A stretch of 64,000 nucleotides of DNA from Bacteroidales bacterium. GTDB lineage: Bacteria; Bacteroidota; Bacteroidia; Bacteroidales; UBA932. The first letter of the stretch is position 1. Each line of letters starts with the position of its first letter. The notes below the pieces were generated by a model, which saw only the letters and a program-made list of their open reading frames with translations, made no database searches and was not told the DNA's origin. This document shows, in pieces, positions 31,007-39,685 of this stretch. A program made the position numbers and the translations under genes. The DNA is taken from positions 91,446 through 155,445 of the forward strand of contig JAFPWG010000001.1 in assembly GCA_017395045.1 (NCBI GenBank). Direction: 5' to 3'.

Positions 31007-32233
31007 ATGACCAAGAAGTATTCCGCTGCCGAGCTCATTGCGCTCGAGGAAAGGTACGGCGCCCACAACTATCATCCGCTTCCGGTCGTCCTGGAGCGGG
31101 GCGAGGGCGTTTTTGTATGGGATGTCGACGGGAAACGTTATTTCGACTTCCTGTCGGCCTATTCCGCCGTGAACCAGGGACATTGCCATCCCAAGATCGT
31201 GAAGGCCCTCTGCGACCAGGCCCACAAGCTGTGCCTGACCTCCCGCGCCTTCTACAACGATTGCCTGGGTCCCTATGAGGAAATGGCCACCAAGTTCTTC
31301 GGCTATGACAAGCTCCTTCCGATGAACTCCGGCGCCGAGGCTGTGGAAACAGCCCTCAAGCTCGCCCGCCGATGGGGATACAAGGTGAAGGGCATTCCCG
31401 AGAACGAGGCCCTCATCATTGTGGCCGAAGGCAACTTCCACGGCCGCACCATCACCATCGTCACCATGTCTTCCGACCCGGACAGCTACGGCCAGTACGG
31501 CCCGTTCACCCCGGGATTCGTGTCCATCCCCTACAATGACGTGGAGGCGCTCCGGAAGGTCCTGGACGAGAAGGGCGACAAGGTCGCCGCGATGATCGTG
31601 GAGCCCATCCAGGGCGAGGCCGGCGTGTACGTCCCCGACGAAGGCTATATCAGGAAATGCTACGACCTTTGCCATGCGCACAACGTGCTGTTCGTCGCCG
31701 ACGAGGTCCAGACCGGCATCGGCCGTACCGGCAAGATGTTCGCCTGCGACCATGAAGGCGTGCGCCCGGACATGGTCACCATCGGCAAGGCCCTCTCCGG
31801 CGGCACCCTGCCCGTTTCCGCCGTCCTGGCCGACGACGAAATCATGCTCACCATCGGCCCCGGCGAGCACGGGTCCACCTTCGGCGGATTCCCGCTGGCG
31901 GCCAAGGTCGCCGTCGCCGCCCTGGAAGTCATCCGCGACGAGCACCTGACCGAGAACGCCGCCCGCCTGGGCGTGATCTTCCGGGAAGAGATCTCCAAGA
32001 TCAAGTCTCCTTTCTTCAAGTATGTCCGCGGAAAGGGTCTCCTGAACGCTGTGGTGACGGAACCCCAGAACGGCATCGAAGCCTGGGACATCTGCCTGAA
32101 GATGGCCGAGAAGGGCCTTCTCGCGAAACCGACCCACCGCCACATCATCCGTTTCGCACCGCCGCTCGTGATCACGGAGGAAGAGCTCCGCGACGCCATC
32201 GCCATCATCAAGGACGTCTTCGAGTCGCTATGA
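31007..32233 (+). CDS. rocD: ornithine aminotransferase (ornithine-oxo-acid transaminase)
   Basis: 408 residues, class III PLP-dependent aminotransferase. Seen: [30 protein letters not shown] at the N-terminus (characteristic of ornithine aminotransferase), [28 protein letters not shown] and the PLP lysine Lys261 in TIGKALSGG. It converts ornithine and 2-oxoglutarate to glutamate semialdehyde and glutamate. Within this operon it gives a second exit for ornithine, toward proline or glutamate. It is 24 bp after the deiminase-like gene, and its stop overlaps the start of the kinase gene (ATGA). Confidence 0.95.
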   Translation: MTKKYSAAELIALEERYGAHNYHPLPVVLERGEGVFVWDVDGKRYFDFLSAYSAVNQGHCHPKIVKALCDQAHKLCLTSRAFYNDCLGPYEEMATKFFGYDKLLPMNSGAEAVETALKLARRWGYKVKGIPENEALIIVAEGNFHGRTITIVTMSSDPDSYGQYGPFTPGFVSIPYNDVEALRKVLDEKGDKVAAMIVEPIQGEAGVYVPDEGYIRKCYDLCHAHNVLFVADEVQTGIGRTGKMFACDHEGVRPDMVTIGKALSGGTLPVSAVLADDEIMLTIGPGEHGSTFGGFPLAAKVAVAALEVIRDEHLTENAARLGVIFREEISKIKSPFFKYVRGKGLLNAVVTEPQNGIEAWDICLKMAEKGLLAKPTHRHIIRFAPPLVITEEELRDAIAIIKDVFESL

Positions 32234-33168
32234 AACCGCTGGCCGTGATTGCCCTCGGCGGCAACGCGCTTTTGCGGAGCAGCCAGAAAGGCACTTACAA
32301 GGAACAGTTCGAGAATATCGAGCACACCTGCGAGCAGCTCTATTCGCTGCTGGAGGCGGGCTGGGACATCATCATCGGCCACGGCAACGGACCGCAGGTG
32401 GGCAACGCCATGCTCCAGCAGGAGGCCGGCGCCCGCACGTTCGGCCTGCAGGCCATGCCCATGGACTTCTGCGGGGCGGAAACCCAGGGCTCCATCGCCT
32501 ACCTCATCGAGTCGGCGATGGACCGGGTGCTGACCCGCCACGGGGTCGAACGCCGCATTCTCTCGCTCGTAACGCGGGTGGAGGTGGATCCCTCCGACCC
32601 GATGTTCAATCACCCCACCAAGCCCGTGGGCCCGTATTATACCGCTGAGGAAGCGGCCCGCCTGAGCGCGGAGACGGGAGCCATCTACCGGGAGGACCCG
32701 AAGGGCAACGGCTGGCGCAAGGTTGTCCCTTCGCCGCGCCCCCTGCGGATCGCGAACATCGACCTGATCGGCCGGCTCGCCCGGGAGGGGAACATCCTCA
32801 TCACCGTGGGCGGCGGCGGAATCCCCGTCGTCCGGGACGACGAGGGCTGGCACGGGGTGGAAGCCGTGATCGACAAGGACCTGGCATCGGCCCTGTGCGC
32901 CATCCAGACCGGCGCCGACGCTTTCTATATCCTGACCGACGTCCCGAAGGTGTACATCAACTTCCGGAAGCCGGACGAGCGGGCATTGGACACGATCACC
33001 GTGGCCGAGGCGAAGGAGTACCTGAACCAGGGCCAGTTTGGCGAAGGGTCCATGGCCCCGAAGGTGGCGGCCGGTGTCACGTTCGTCACCCGCACCGGGA
33101 AGGAGTGCATCATCACCGAGGCCGGGCAGCTCGGAAACCCTGCCTGCGGAACCCGTATAATCCCTTAA
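32230..33168 (+). CDS. arcC: carbamate kinase
   Basis: 312 residues, usual length. Motifs of the amino-acid kinase fold are clear: [45 protein letters not shown] and [10 protein letters not shown], plus VPKVYINF and [19 protein letters not shown] in the C-terminal half. It turns carbamoyl phosphate and ADP into ATP, ammonia and CO2, the energy-yielding step of the arginine deiminase pathway. It overlaps the preceding aminotransferase gene by 4 bp and is followed by the carbamoyltransferase after 6 bp, so translation is probably coupled. Confidence 0.96.
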   Translation: MKPLAVIALGGNALLRSSQKGTYKEQFENIEHTCEQLYSLLEAGWDIIIGHGNGPQVGNAMLQQEAGARTFGLQAMPMDFCGAETQGSIAYLIESAMDRVLTRHGVERRILSLVTRVEVDPSDPMFNHPTKPVGPYYTAEEAARLSAETGAIYREDPKGNGWRKVVPSPRPLRIANIDLIGRLAREGNILITVGGGGIPVVRDDEGWHGVEAVIDKDLASALCAIQTGADAFYILTDVPKVYINFRKPDERALDTITVAEAKEYLNQGQFGEGSMAPKVAAGVTFVTRTGKECIITEAGQLGNPACGTRIIP

Positions 33169-33174
33169 AAGACA

Positions 33175-34176
33175 ATGGCATACAACCTCAGAAACCGCAG
33201 CTTCCTCAAGCTGCTTGACTTCACCCCGAAGGAGCTCCGATACCTGCTGGACCTCGCGCGCGACCTCAAGCGTGCGAAGTATGCCGGCACGGAGCAGCCC
33301 ACGATGAAGGGCAAGAACATCGCCCTCATCTTCGAGAAGACCTCCACCCGTACCCGCTGCGCCTTCGAAGTCGCCGCGTACGACCAGGGGGCGCACGTGA
33401 CCTACCTGGGCCCTTCCGGTTCCCAAATCGGCATCAAGGAATCCATGAAGGATACGGCCCGCGTGCTGGGCCGGATGTTCGACGGCATCGAGTACCGCGG
33501 CTTCGCGCAGAAGACCGTGGAGCAACTCGCCGAATACGCCGGCGTTCCCGTTTGGAACGGTCTGACGAACGAGGCGCATCCCACACAGGTCCTCGCTGAC
33601 TTCCTCACGATGATGGAGCACAGCGACAAACCCCTGAAGGATGTTGCGTTCGCCTATCTGGGCGATGCCCGCTTCAATATGGGCAATTCCCTGCTCGTCG
33701 GCGGTGCCAAGATGGGGATGGACGTCCGGATCGTGGCCCCGAAACAGCTCCAGCCGTCTGAAGAACTGGTTGCCAAGTGCCGGGAGATCGCGAAGGAGAC
33801 GGGTGCGCGCGTCACCGTCACCGACGACGTGGATGCCGGTGTCAAGGGCTGCGACTTCATCTACACCGACATCTGGGTGTCGATGGGCGAACCCGCGGAG
33901 GTCTGGAAGGAGCGCATCGGCCTCCTGATGCCTTACCAGGTCAACGCGAAACTGATGGAGCGTACCGGGAATCCCCACTGCAAGTTCATGCACTGCCTGC
34001 CTTCCTACCACAACCTGGAGACCCAGGCTGGCCGCGACGTGTACAAGCAGTTCGGCCTGGACGGCATCGAAGTCACGGAGGACGTGTTCGAGTCCGAGAA
34101 CAGCATCGTCTTCGACGAGGCCGAAAACCGGATGCACACCATCAAGGCCGTGATGGTCGCCACCCTGGGCGATTAG
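33175..34176 (+). CDS. ornithine carbamoyltransferase, probably catabolic
   Basis: 333 residues. The carbamoyl-phosphate loop [15 protein letters not shown], the region [20 protein letters not shown], the HPTQ loop ([11 protein letters not shown]) and MHCLPSYH with the catalytic Cys are all present, so it is an OTCase rather than the acetylornithine-type enzyme. Because it follows carbamate kinase in one operon, it probably works in the catabolic direction, splitting citrulline into ornithine and carbamoyl phosphate (ArcB-like), though argF-type biosynthetic enzymes are similar in sequence. No arginine/ornithine antiporter gene is adjacent. Confidence 0.93.
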   Translation: MAYNLRNRSFLKLLDFTPKELRYLLDLARDLKRAKYAGTEQPTMKGKNIALIFEKTSTRTRCAFEVAAYDQGAHVTYLGPSGSQIGIKESMKDTARVLGRMFDGIEYRGFAQKTVEQLAEYAGVPVWNGLTNEAHPTQVLADFLTMMEHSDKPLKDVAFAYLGDARFNMGNSLLVGGAKMGMDVRIVAPKQLQPSEELVAKCREIAKETGARVTVTDDVDAGVKGCDFIYTDIWVSMGEPAEVWKERIGLLMPYQVNAKLMERTGNPHCKFMHCLPSYHNLETQAGRDVYKQFGLDGIEVTEDVFESENSIVFDEAENRMHTIKAVMVATLGD

Positions 34177-34177
34177 G

Positions 34178-34209
34178 TTTGGCAAGTTCGGGAGAATGTG
34201 TTACATTTG
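34178..34209 (+). promoter_or_regulatory. promoter of the epimerase gene
   Basis: TTTG (34178-34181), 20 bp, TACATTTG (34202-34209): a full consensus match starting 2 bp after the upstream stop codon. It shows the epimerase is transcribed separately and supports the ATG at 34229 over an in-frame ATG at 34196, which would lie inside the promoter. Confidence 0.8.
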
Positions 34210-34228
34210 TAATACATCATCCCGTGCC

Positions 34229-35404
34229 ATGAACCGTACCGACATTTTCCGAAAAGAGGTCCGTGAGGTCCTCGAGAACAATATCCTGAACTATTGGCTT
34301 ACCCTGAAGGACCCGCGCGGCGGGTTCTACGGGGAAGCCGATGGTACCGGGGAAATCGACTATTCCGCCCCGCGCGGCGCCATCCTGAACGCCCGGATCA
34401 TCTGGGCCTTCTCCGCAGCCTACCGCGCCATGAAAAAGACGGAGTACCTCATTGCTGCAGTGCATTGCTCCGACTGGTTCCTGGCGCATTTCTGCGACCA
34501 TAAGCACGGGGGAGTGTATTGGAGCGTGGATGCCGAAGGAAAGCGGCTGGATACCAAAAAGCAGCTTTATGCACAGGGGTTTGCCATCTACGGACTCAGC
34601 GAACTGTACAAGGCCACGCGGAGCGACGAAGCGCTCAAGAATGCCATCAACCTGTACCAGGTCGTGGAATCCCGCTTCAAGGATCCGGTGAACGGAGGCT
34701 ATGTCGAGGCGCTGGCGCGCGATTTCTCCCCGCTGGAAGACATGTCCCTCAGCGCCCACGACATCAATGCCGACAAGACGATGAATTCCCATCTCCACAT
34801 CCTGGAGGCCTATGCGAACCTGTATCAGGTTTGGCCCGACAAGGAGCTTCGGAAATCGGTGCAGGACCTGCTGGAAATCGTGTGTACGAAGGTGATGGCC
34901 CCCGACGGACATCTGCGGCTGTATTTCCGCCGCGACTGGTCCGTCCTTCCGGGCGGCGTATCGTACGGCCACGACATCGAGACTTCCTGGCTGGCGTTGG
35001 AGTGCGCCATGGCCCTCCACGACATCGACACGGTGAACCGGGTGCGTCCGGCGGCGCTTCTGATGGGCCGGGCAGGCAATGAAGGGCTCCGTGCCGACGG
35101 CTCGATGGTTTACGAGAAGCTGGAGGACGGGACCGTCGACTATTCCCGCCAGTGGTGGGTCCTTGCCGAATCGGTCGTGGGGAACCTCTGGCTGTGGAAG
35201 TACCACGGGGATCTGGAAGCGCCGGACCGTGCCCTGTCCACGTGGGCCTATATCCGTGACAACTTCGTGGACCGGGACAACGGCGAATGGTTCTGGGGCA
35301 TCCATCCCGACGGCACTCCCGACACGGAATCTCCGAAGGCCGGTTTCTGGAAATGCCCCTACCACAATTCCCGGATGTGTCTCCAGGTGCTGGAACTTGT
35401 CTGA
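34229..35404 (+). CDS. cellobiose/mannobiose 2-epimerase (AGE family)
   Basis: 391 residues, cytoplasmic. The (alpha/alpha)6-barrel family of N-acylglucosamine and cellobiose 2-epimerases is recognised by NYWLTLKDPRGGFYGEADG, LNARIIWAFSAAYR, KHGGVYWSVDAEG, DKTMNSHLHILEAYANLY, GHDIETSWLALE, and the C-terminal KAGFWKCPYHNSRMCLQ. The conserved His residues in NSHLH, GHDIE and PYHNSR fit catalysis. It converts beta-1,4-mannobiose into mannosyl-glucose, the substrate of the GH130 enzyme at 20118. In known loci the epimerase gene lies beside GH130 and the symporter; here it is 13 kb away with its own promoter. Confidence 0.9.
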   Translation: MNRTDIFRKEVREVLENNILNYWLTLKDPRGGFYGEADGTGEIDYSAPRGAILNARIIWAFSAAYRAMKKTEYLIAAVHCSDWFLAHFCDHKHGGVYWSVDAEGKRLDTKKQLYAQGFAIYGLSELYKATRSDEALKNAINLYQVVESRFKDPVNGGYVEALARDFSPLEDMSLSAHDINADKTMNSHLHILEAYANLYQVWPDKELRKSVQDLLEIVCTKVMAPDGHLRLYFRRDWSVLPGGVSYGHDIETSWLALECAMALHDIDTVNRVRPAALLMGRAGNEGLRADGSMVYEKLEDGTVDYSRQWWVLAESVVGNLWLWKYHGDLEAPDRALSTWAYIRDNFVDRDNGEWFWGIHPDGTPDTESPKAGFWKCPYHNSRMCLQVLELV

Positions 35405-35405
35405 C

Positions 35406-35436
35406 AAAAAAAATGCAGGCCCTGAGGGTCTGCATT
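35406..35436 (-). terminator. intrinsic terminator of rpmH
   Basis: An 11-bp stem (35412-35422 with 35426-35436, one G-T pair) is followed on the minus strand by a run of eight T (plus-strand A at 35406-35413). It lies just after the convergent epimerase stop. Confidence 0.85.
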
Positions 35437-35457
35437 CAATTTCTGGTTCCGGTCGGA

Positions 35458-35610
35458 CTACCAGCGCTCTTCGTCGGAGACGGTGAGTTTCTTGCGGCAG
35501 TGACGACGGCGGGCGGAAAGCACGCGGCGGCCGTTGGCGGAAGCCATGCGGGCGCGGAAGCCGTGCTTGTTGACGCGCTTGCGATTGGAGGGTTGGAATG
35601 TTCTTTTCAT
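35458..35610 (-). CDS. rpmH: 50S ribosomal protein L34
   Basis: 50 residues, translated directly from the minus strand: starts [19 protein letters not shown], continues with [16 protein letters not shown] and ends SDEERW. This is the standard L34 sequence with the typical short C-terminal tail of Bacteroidetes. It is very basic, as expected for an rRNA-binding protein. It has its own consensus promoter and a strong terminator, so it is a single-gene transcript. It is not linked to rnpA or dnaA in this window. Confidence 0.97.
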   Translation of the reverse strand: MKRTFQPSNRKRVNKHGFRARMASANGRRVLSARRRHCRKKLTVSDEERW

Positions 35611-35666
35611 CGTATCTCTTTTTTATATTATTCGGCTTGTTCCGGTCCGGTTTTTCGGACGGACTG

Positions 35667-35698
35667 CAAAGGTAGCAATTTCAAGGCGAATTGCCAAA
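35667..35698 (-). promoter_or_regulatory. rpmH promoter
   Basis: On the minus strand: TTTG (35698-35695), 20 bp, TACCTTTG (35674-35667). Full consensus match. The leader to the ATG is about 50 nt and holds a GC-rich near-palindrome around 35641-35664. Confidence 0.8.
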
Positions 35699-35705
35699 TC
35701 TTTTT

Positions 35706-36359
35706 TTACTTTTCCAAATGGATCACAAGCTTCCCGTCGTAATAGGGATCGTGAAGCCAGGCGGAGACGGGCCAGGTGTGGACAGAACCCTTGCGAAGGC
35801 GGTGGCGGGCCATCACTTCGGCGATTTCCTCGACAACGTCGCCCCCCTTGAGGTACAGGATTCCTTCGGAGAACCTGCCTTTCACCCAAGGGTAGAAATC
35901 GACGAGCGAGGCGACGGCACGGGAGACGACGAATCCGAATTTCTGCGTCAGGGATTCCGCCCGGGCGTTGACTACCTTCACGTTCTTGAGCTCCAGGGCC
36001 GATGCAACCGCTTGTGCCACAATGGTTTTCTTGCCTACGGAATCGCAAAGGACGAACTGTGCGTCCGGAAACAGGATGGCGAGCGGGATGCCGGGAAAGC
36101 CGCCGCCGGTGCCGAGGTCCAGGATCTCTGCCGTGCGGAACCGTTCCAGCAGGTCCGCATCGGTCAGAAGATAGCGCGCGATGGCAAGCGAGTGAAGGAT
36201 GTGGTGGTCGTACAGGGCATCGATGTCCTTCCGGGAGATCACGTTGATCTTCGCGTTCCATTCCCGGTACAGGGCGTCGCAGGCAAGGAACTGTCCTTCC
36301 TGCGCGGGCGTCAGGTCGAAGTCGGCCTTGACGAAGGTGATGAATTCCTGCGGTGTCAT
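35706..36359 (-). CDS. rsmG: 16S rRNA (guanine527-N7)-methyltransferase
   Basis: 217 residues from the ATG at 36359, which overlaps the sigma-factor stop as ATGA; the open frame upstream is a shadow of that gene. The family is recognised from YREWNAKINVISRKDIDALYDHHILHSL, the SAM-binding loop ILDLGTGGGFPGIPLAI, CDSVGKK and the VVSRAVASL segment. It methylates 16S rRNA in the ribosomal 530 loop region. It is the last gene of the polA, sigma factor, rsmG transcript and ends 8 bp from the rpmH promoter's upstream box, on the same strand. Confidence 0.95.
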   Translation of the reverse strand: MTPQEFITFVKADFDLTPAQEGQFLACDALYREWNAKINVISRKDIDALYDHHILHSLAIARYLLTDADLLERFRTAEILDLGTGGGFPGIPLAILFPDAQFVLCDSVGKKTIVAQAVASALELKNVKVVNARAESLTQKFGFVVSRAVASLVDFYPWVKGRFSEGILYLKGGDVVEEIAEVMARHRLRKGSVHTWPVSAWLHDPYYDGKLVIHLEK

Positions 36360-36940
36360 TCGATTTCCCCCCGGAGCATCATTTCGGCGAGGTGCTGCTT
36401 TCCGCGGCGGATGCGGGTGCGGACGGTATTGAGTTCCAGCCCCAGTTCCTTCGCGATTTCCTCGTATTCCAGTTCTTCGATCATATACTTGATCATCACC
36501 TCCTTGTAGAGGGGCGACAGTTCCTCGATGAAGGCCATCAGGCGCTCGTGGATCTCGCCGTTGATGATTTCTTCTTCCGGGTCCACGTCGGTAAGCGGTC
36601 CCTGTCCCTCCGGACTTTCCCCGGAAGCCTTGAGCAGGATGCCTTCCTTCTTCTCGTCCTCGCGCTTGATGCGGGCCAGGTGGTCCAGGGCCGTCCGGGT
36701 GGCGATGGTGGACAGCCAGGGACGGAATTCCCGCTCCGTGTCGAAGGAGGCCAGGTTGGAAAAGGCTTTCTGGAAGCTTTCGGACACGACGTCGTCCACG
36801 TCGGCTTTCCATTTGAAATAACCGCTCACCCGGCTCCGGAGGGCTTTCTCGTGGAGCTGGTAGAGGGCCCGGTAGGCCATCTGGTCTCCGGCGACGGCCC
36901 GCCGGACGAGTTCTTTCTCAGGCATTTCCAAATATCCCAT
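36356..36940 (-). CDS. RNA polymerase sigma factor, sigma-70/ECF family
   Basis: 194 residues from ATG 36940, 1 bp after the polA stop; ATG 36925 is a shorter alternative. Region 2 (about 8-85) has AYRALYQLHEKAL and DVDDVVSESFQKAFSNL, then FRPWLSTIATRTALDHLARIKR. Region 4 (about 135-190) has LYKEVMIKYMIEELEYEEIAKELGLELNTVRTRIRRGKQ, the DNA-binding helix-turn-helix. An acidic linker separates the two. No anti-sigma gene is adjacent; instead it is translationally coupled to rsmG. The regulon is unknown. Confidence 0.9.
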   Translation of the reverse strand: MGYLEMPEKELVRRAVAGDQMAYRALYQLHEKALRSRVSGYFKWKADVDDVVSESFQKAFSNLASFDTEREFRPWLSTIATRTALDHLARIKREDEKKEGILLKASGESPEGQGPLTDVDPEEEIINGEIHERLMAFIEELSPLYKEVMIKYMIEELEYEEIAKELGLELNTVRTRIRRGKQHLAEMMLRGEIE

Positions 36941-36941
36941 G

Positions 36942-39572
36942 TCAATGTGCCTCCAGCCAGTTTTTGCCGCTGCTGCACTCGACGGTGAGCGGAACGGACA
37001 GTTTGATGACATTCTCCATCACATCCACGACGATCTTTTCCAGGGTTTCCACTTCTTCGGGAACGGCGTCGAACACGAGTTCGTCGTGGATCTGGAGGAC
37101 CATCCGGCTCTTGAGACCGGCTTCGGTGATCCGCTTGTCCACGCCGATCATCGCGAGCTTGATGATATCGGCCGAGGTGCCCTGGATGGGGGCGTTGACG
37201 GCGTTGCGCTCGGCCAGGGAGCGGACCGTAAAGTTCTTCGACGTGATGTCCGGCAGATAGCGCCGCCGCCCGAGAAGGGTCTCCACATACCCGTTCTCCT
37301 TGGCGAAGTCGATGCTGTCGGCGATGAAGGACTTGATGGCCGGGAAGGTGGCGAAGTAGCCGTCAATCAGTTCCTTGGCCTCTTTCCGGCCCAGGTTCAG
37401 GCGCTGCGCGAGGCCGAAGGACGAGATCCCGTACATGATGCCGAAGTTCGCGGTCTTGGCGCGGCCGCGCTGTTCCCGCGTCACTTCCGACAGGGGAATG
37501 CCGTAGATCTTCGCCGCGGTGGCCGCGTGGACGTCCACGCCGTCGCGGAAGGACTTCACCAGGTGCTCGTCGCAGCTCAGGTGCGCCATGATGCGGAGTT
37601 CGATCTGCGAGTAGTCGGCCGATACGATGACTCCTTCCGGAGTGCCCGGGATGAAAGCCTTGCGGATCTCCTTCCCGCGTTCGGTCCGGATGGGGATGTT
37701 CTGCAGGTTCGGATTGGAACTGGACAGGCGCCCGGTTGCCGTAAGTGCCTGGTTAAAAGTCGTATGGACGCGTCCGTCCACCGGAGAAACGTAGGACGGG
37801 AACGGTTCGATATAGGTGGAAAGCAGCTTCTTGACAGCCCTGAACTCCAGGATTTCGTCCACGACGGGATGCTTGTCCGCGATGGCGAGGAGGGTGGCTT
37901 CGTCGGTAGGATACTGCCCGCGGGCGCTCTTCTTGGCTTTCGGGTCCAGCCGGAGTTTCTCGAACAGGATGTCGCCCACCTGCTTGGGGGAGGAGATGTT
38001 CAGGTCGGGTTCGCCGACCATCTCCCGGATGTGCGCCTGGCGCTCTTCCATCTCCTTCCGGAGACCTTGGGCAAAGATGTCCAGCTGGTGCAGGTCCACC
38101 TTGACCCCGGCGCGTTCCATTTTCGCAAGCACCTTGGCCAGAGGCTCTTCCATTTCATCGTAAAGCCTTTGGCGGTCAGCGAGTTCCTCCCGGATCTTCC
38201 GGCCCAGCGGAACCAGGGCGGCCGCCTCCCGCGTGCGGGACGAACCTTCTTCTTCCGGGACTTCGTCAAAGAGGGAACCGGTTCCGGCCTGGGCCGGGGT
38301 TTCCTCCAGTTCGATGTCCAGGTAGGTCCGGGCCAGGAGTTCCACCGCGTGGCTCTTCTCCGGGTTCAGGAGGTAGTGCATCAGCTCGATGTCGTTCCAT
38401 TTGCCTTTCAGGCCGATTCCCGCGTGGGCGAGAAGGTTCGCCTGTAGTTTGAGGTCGTAGCCGAACTTGTCGGTGGAGTCATCTTCCAGGACTGCCCGGA
38501 CGCTCTCCAGCCGGTCGCCGGGGACGACGCAGGCCTTGTCCCCGCAGCCGACGAACAGTCGCCGGACAGGGGAGAAGATCCCTTCCCCGTAGGCTTCGGT
38601 CACCAGTCCGCAGGCGCCGGCCTGACGGATGGCCTTTATGATCTCAGCAGGGGACACCTCGTTGACAATGAATTCCTTCCGCTCCTTGGACGCAGCCGAA
38701 GGCCCCACGTGCGCGATGAAGCGCTTGAGGGAGTTGAACTCGTATTTCTCGAAGAGGTCCGCGATGGCGGGGGAGAAGTTCATGTCCAGCCGCATGTCCT
38801 CCGCCGTGGTTTCCAGCGGGATGTCGGTCTTGATGGTCACGAGTTCCTTGGACAGGCCGATATAGCTCCGCGCCTCCTCGAACTGCGCCTGCTGGCGCGG
38901 GGAGAGCTCGGACAGATGGGCGTAGATGTTCTCGATGCTGCCGTACTTGGAAATCAGCTTCCCGGCGCCCACCTCGCCGACGCCCTTGACGCCCGGCACG
39001 TTGTCGGCCGAATCGCCGCAGATGGCCAGCATGTCGATGATCTGGATGGGGTCCAGGATGCCCCATTTCTCGCAGATGGCCGCGCGGTCCACAATCTCGT
39101 CGTCCCCGCCGGCCTTCCCGGGTTTGTACTGGAATACGTGCTCGGCGATGAGCTGCCCGTAGTCCTTGTCGGGAGTGACCATGTACACGTCCATTCCTTC
39201 CCGCGCACTGCGGAGGGCCATCGAGCCGATCACGTCATCGGCCTCGAACCCCTTGACCATCAGCACAGGAATGTTCATCGCCTTCACCAGTTCGGTGAGG
39301 GGCTCCAGTGCATCGATGACCAGTTGAGGGGTCGGGGGGCGCGTCCCCTTGTAGTCGGGGTACAACTCGTTCCTGAACGTGCCGCCCGGCGGGTCGAACG
39401 CCACCGCAAGATGCGTAGGCTGCTCCCGCTCGATGAGTTCCAGCAGGTATTTCGTAAAACCGAACAGGATGGACATGTCGGCCCCCTTCGAGTTCACCAT
39501 CGGCCTCCGGAGGAAGGCGTAGTACATCTTGAAGACCAGCGCGTGTCCGTCAATGAGAAACAGTTTGTCCAT
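36942..39572 (-). CDS. polA: DNA polymerase I, proofreading site apparently degenerate
   Basis: 876 residues from the ATG at 39572. The 5'-3' exonuclease domain (about 1-290) is intact: LIDGHALVFKMYYAF, GFEADDVIGSMA, VTPDKDYGQL, CGDSADNVPGVKGVG. The polymerase domain (about 470-876) has TATGRLSSSNPNLQNIP, SADYSQIELR (Asp653), AKTANFGIMYG and QIHDELVFD. The middle domain lacks exonuclease carboxylates: the usual DTE is VTE at 324-326, and the exo II position has Gln377 in place of Asp. So it should fill gaps and remove primers without proofreading. The start lies about 6 bp after the -7 element, so the mRNA is probably leaderless. Confidence 0.96.
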   Translation of the reverse strand: MDKLFLIDGHALVFKMYYAFLRRPMVNSKGADMSILFGFTKYLLELIEREQPTHLAVAFDPPGGTFRNELYPDYKGTRPPTPQLVIDALEPLTELVKAMNIPVLMVKGFEADDVIGSMALRSAREGMDVYMVTPDKDYGQLIAEHVFQYKPGKAGGDDEIVDRAAICEKWGILDPIQIIDMLAICGDSADNVPGVKGVGEVGAGKLISKYGSIENIYAHLSELSPRQQAQFEEARSYIGLSKELVTIKTDIPLETTAEDMRLDMNFSPAIADLFEKYEFNSLKRFIAHVGPSAASKERKEFIVNEVSPAEIIKAIRQAGACGLVTEAYGEGIFSPVRRLFVGCGDKACVVPGDRLESVRAVLEDDSTDKFGYDLKLQANLLAHAGIGLKGKWNDIELMHYLLNPEKSHAVELLARTYLDIELEETPAQAGTGSLFDEVPEEEGSSRTREAAALVPLGRKIREELADRQRLYDEMEEPLAKVLAKMERAGVKVDLHQLDIFAQGLRKEMEERQAHIREMVGEPDLNISSPKQVGDILFEKLRLDPKAKKSARGQYPTDEATLLAIADKHPVVDEILEFRAVKKLLSTYIEPFPSYVSPVDGRVHTTFNQALTATGRLSSSNPNLQNIPIRTERGKEIRKAFIPGTPEGVIVSADYSQIELRIMAHLSCDEHLVKSFRDGVDVHAATAAKIYGIPLSEVTREQRGRAKTANFGIMYGISSFGLAQRLNLGRKEAKELIDGYFATFPAIKSFIADSIDFAKENGYVETLLGRRRYLPDITSKNFTVRSLAERNAVNAPIQGTSADIIKLAMIGVDKRITEAGLKSRMVLQIHDELVFDAVPEEVETLEKIVVDVMENVIKLSVPLTVECSSGKNWLEAH

Positions 39573-39578
39573 ATCATA

Positions 39579-39610
39579 CAAAGATATGCAAAATAGCGCA
39601 TCAGAGCAAA
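39579..39610 (-). promoter_or_regulatory. polA promoter
   Basis: On the minus strand: TTTG (39610-39607), 20 bp, TATCTTTG (39586-39579). The ATG is only 6 bp beyond the -7 box, where transcription should begin. Confidence 0.8.
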
Positions 39611-39642
39611 TTTGCAGTTATTCGTTTTAATGCTTATCTTTA
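39611..39642 (+). promoter_or_regulatory. promoter of the BACON/DUF4595 lipoprotein gene
   Basis: TTTG (39611-39614), 20 bp, TATCTTTA (39635-39642). Its TTTG box abuts the TTTG box of the polA promoter on the other strand, forming the palindrome CAAATTTG at 39607-39614. Confidence 0.65.
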
Positions 39643-39685
39643 CGAGGCAAATCCCTGATTATCTGACTTGAAACTCGTTTTTGAC

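Noticed and set aside
34196-34228. Earlier ATG for the 2-epimerase
   Set aside because: It lies upstream of or within a full-consensus promoter, and the added residues do not match the family start.
35400-35457. Terminator hairpin assigned to the epimerase gene
   Set aside because: The T run is on the minus strand, so it serves rpmH; the plus-strand side has no T run.
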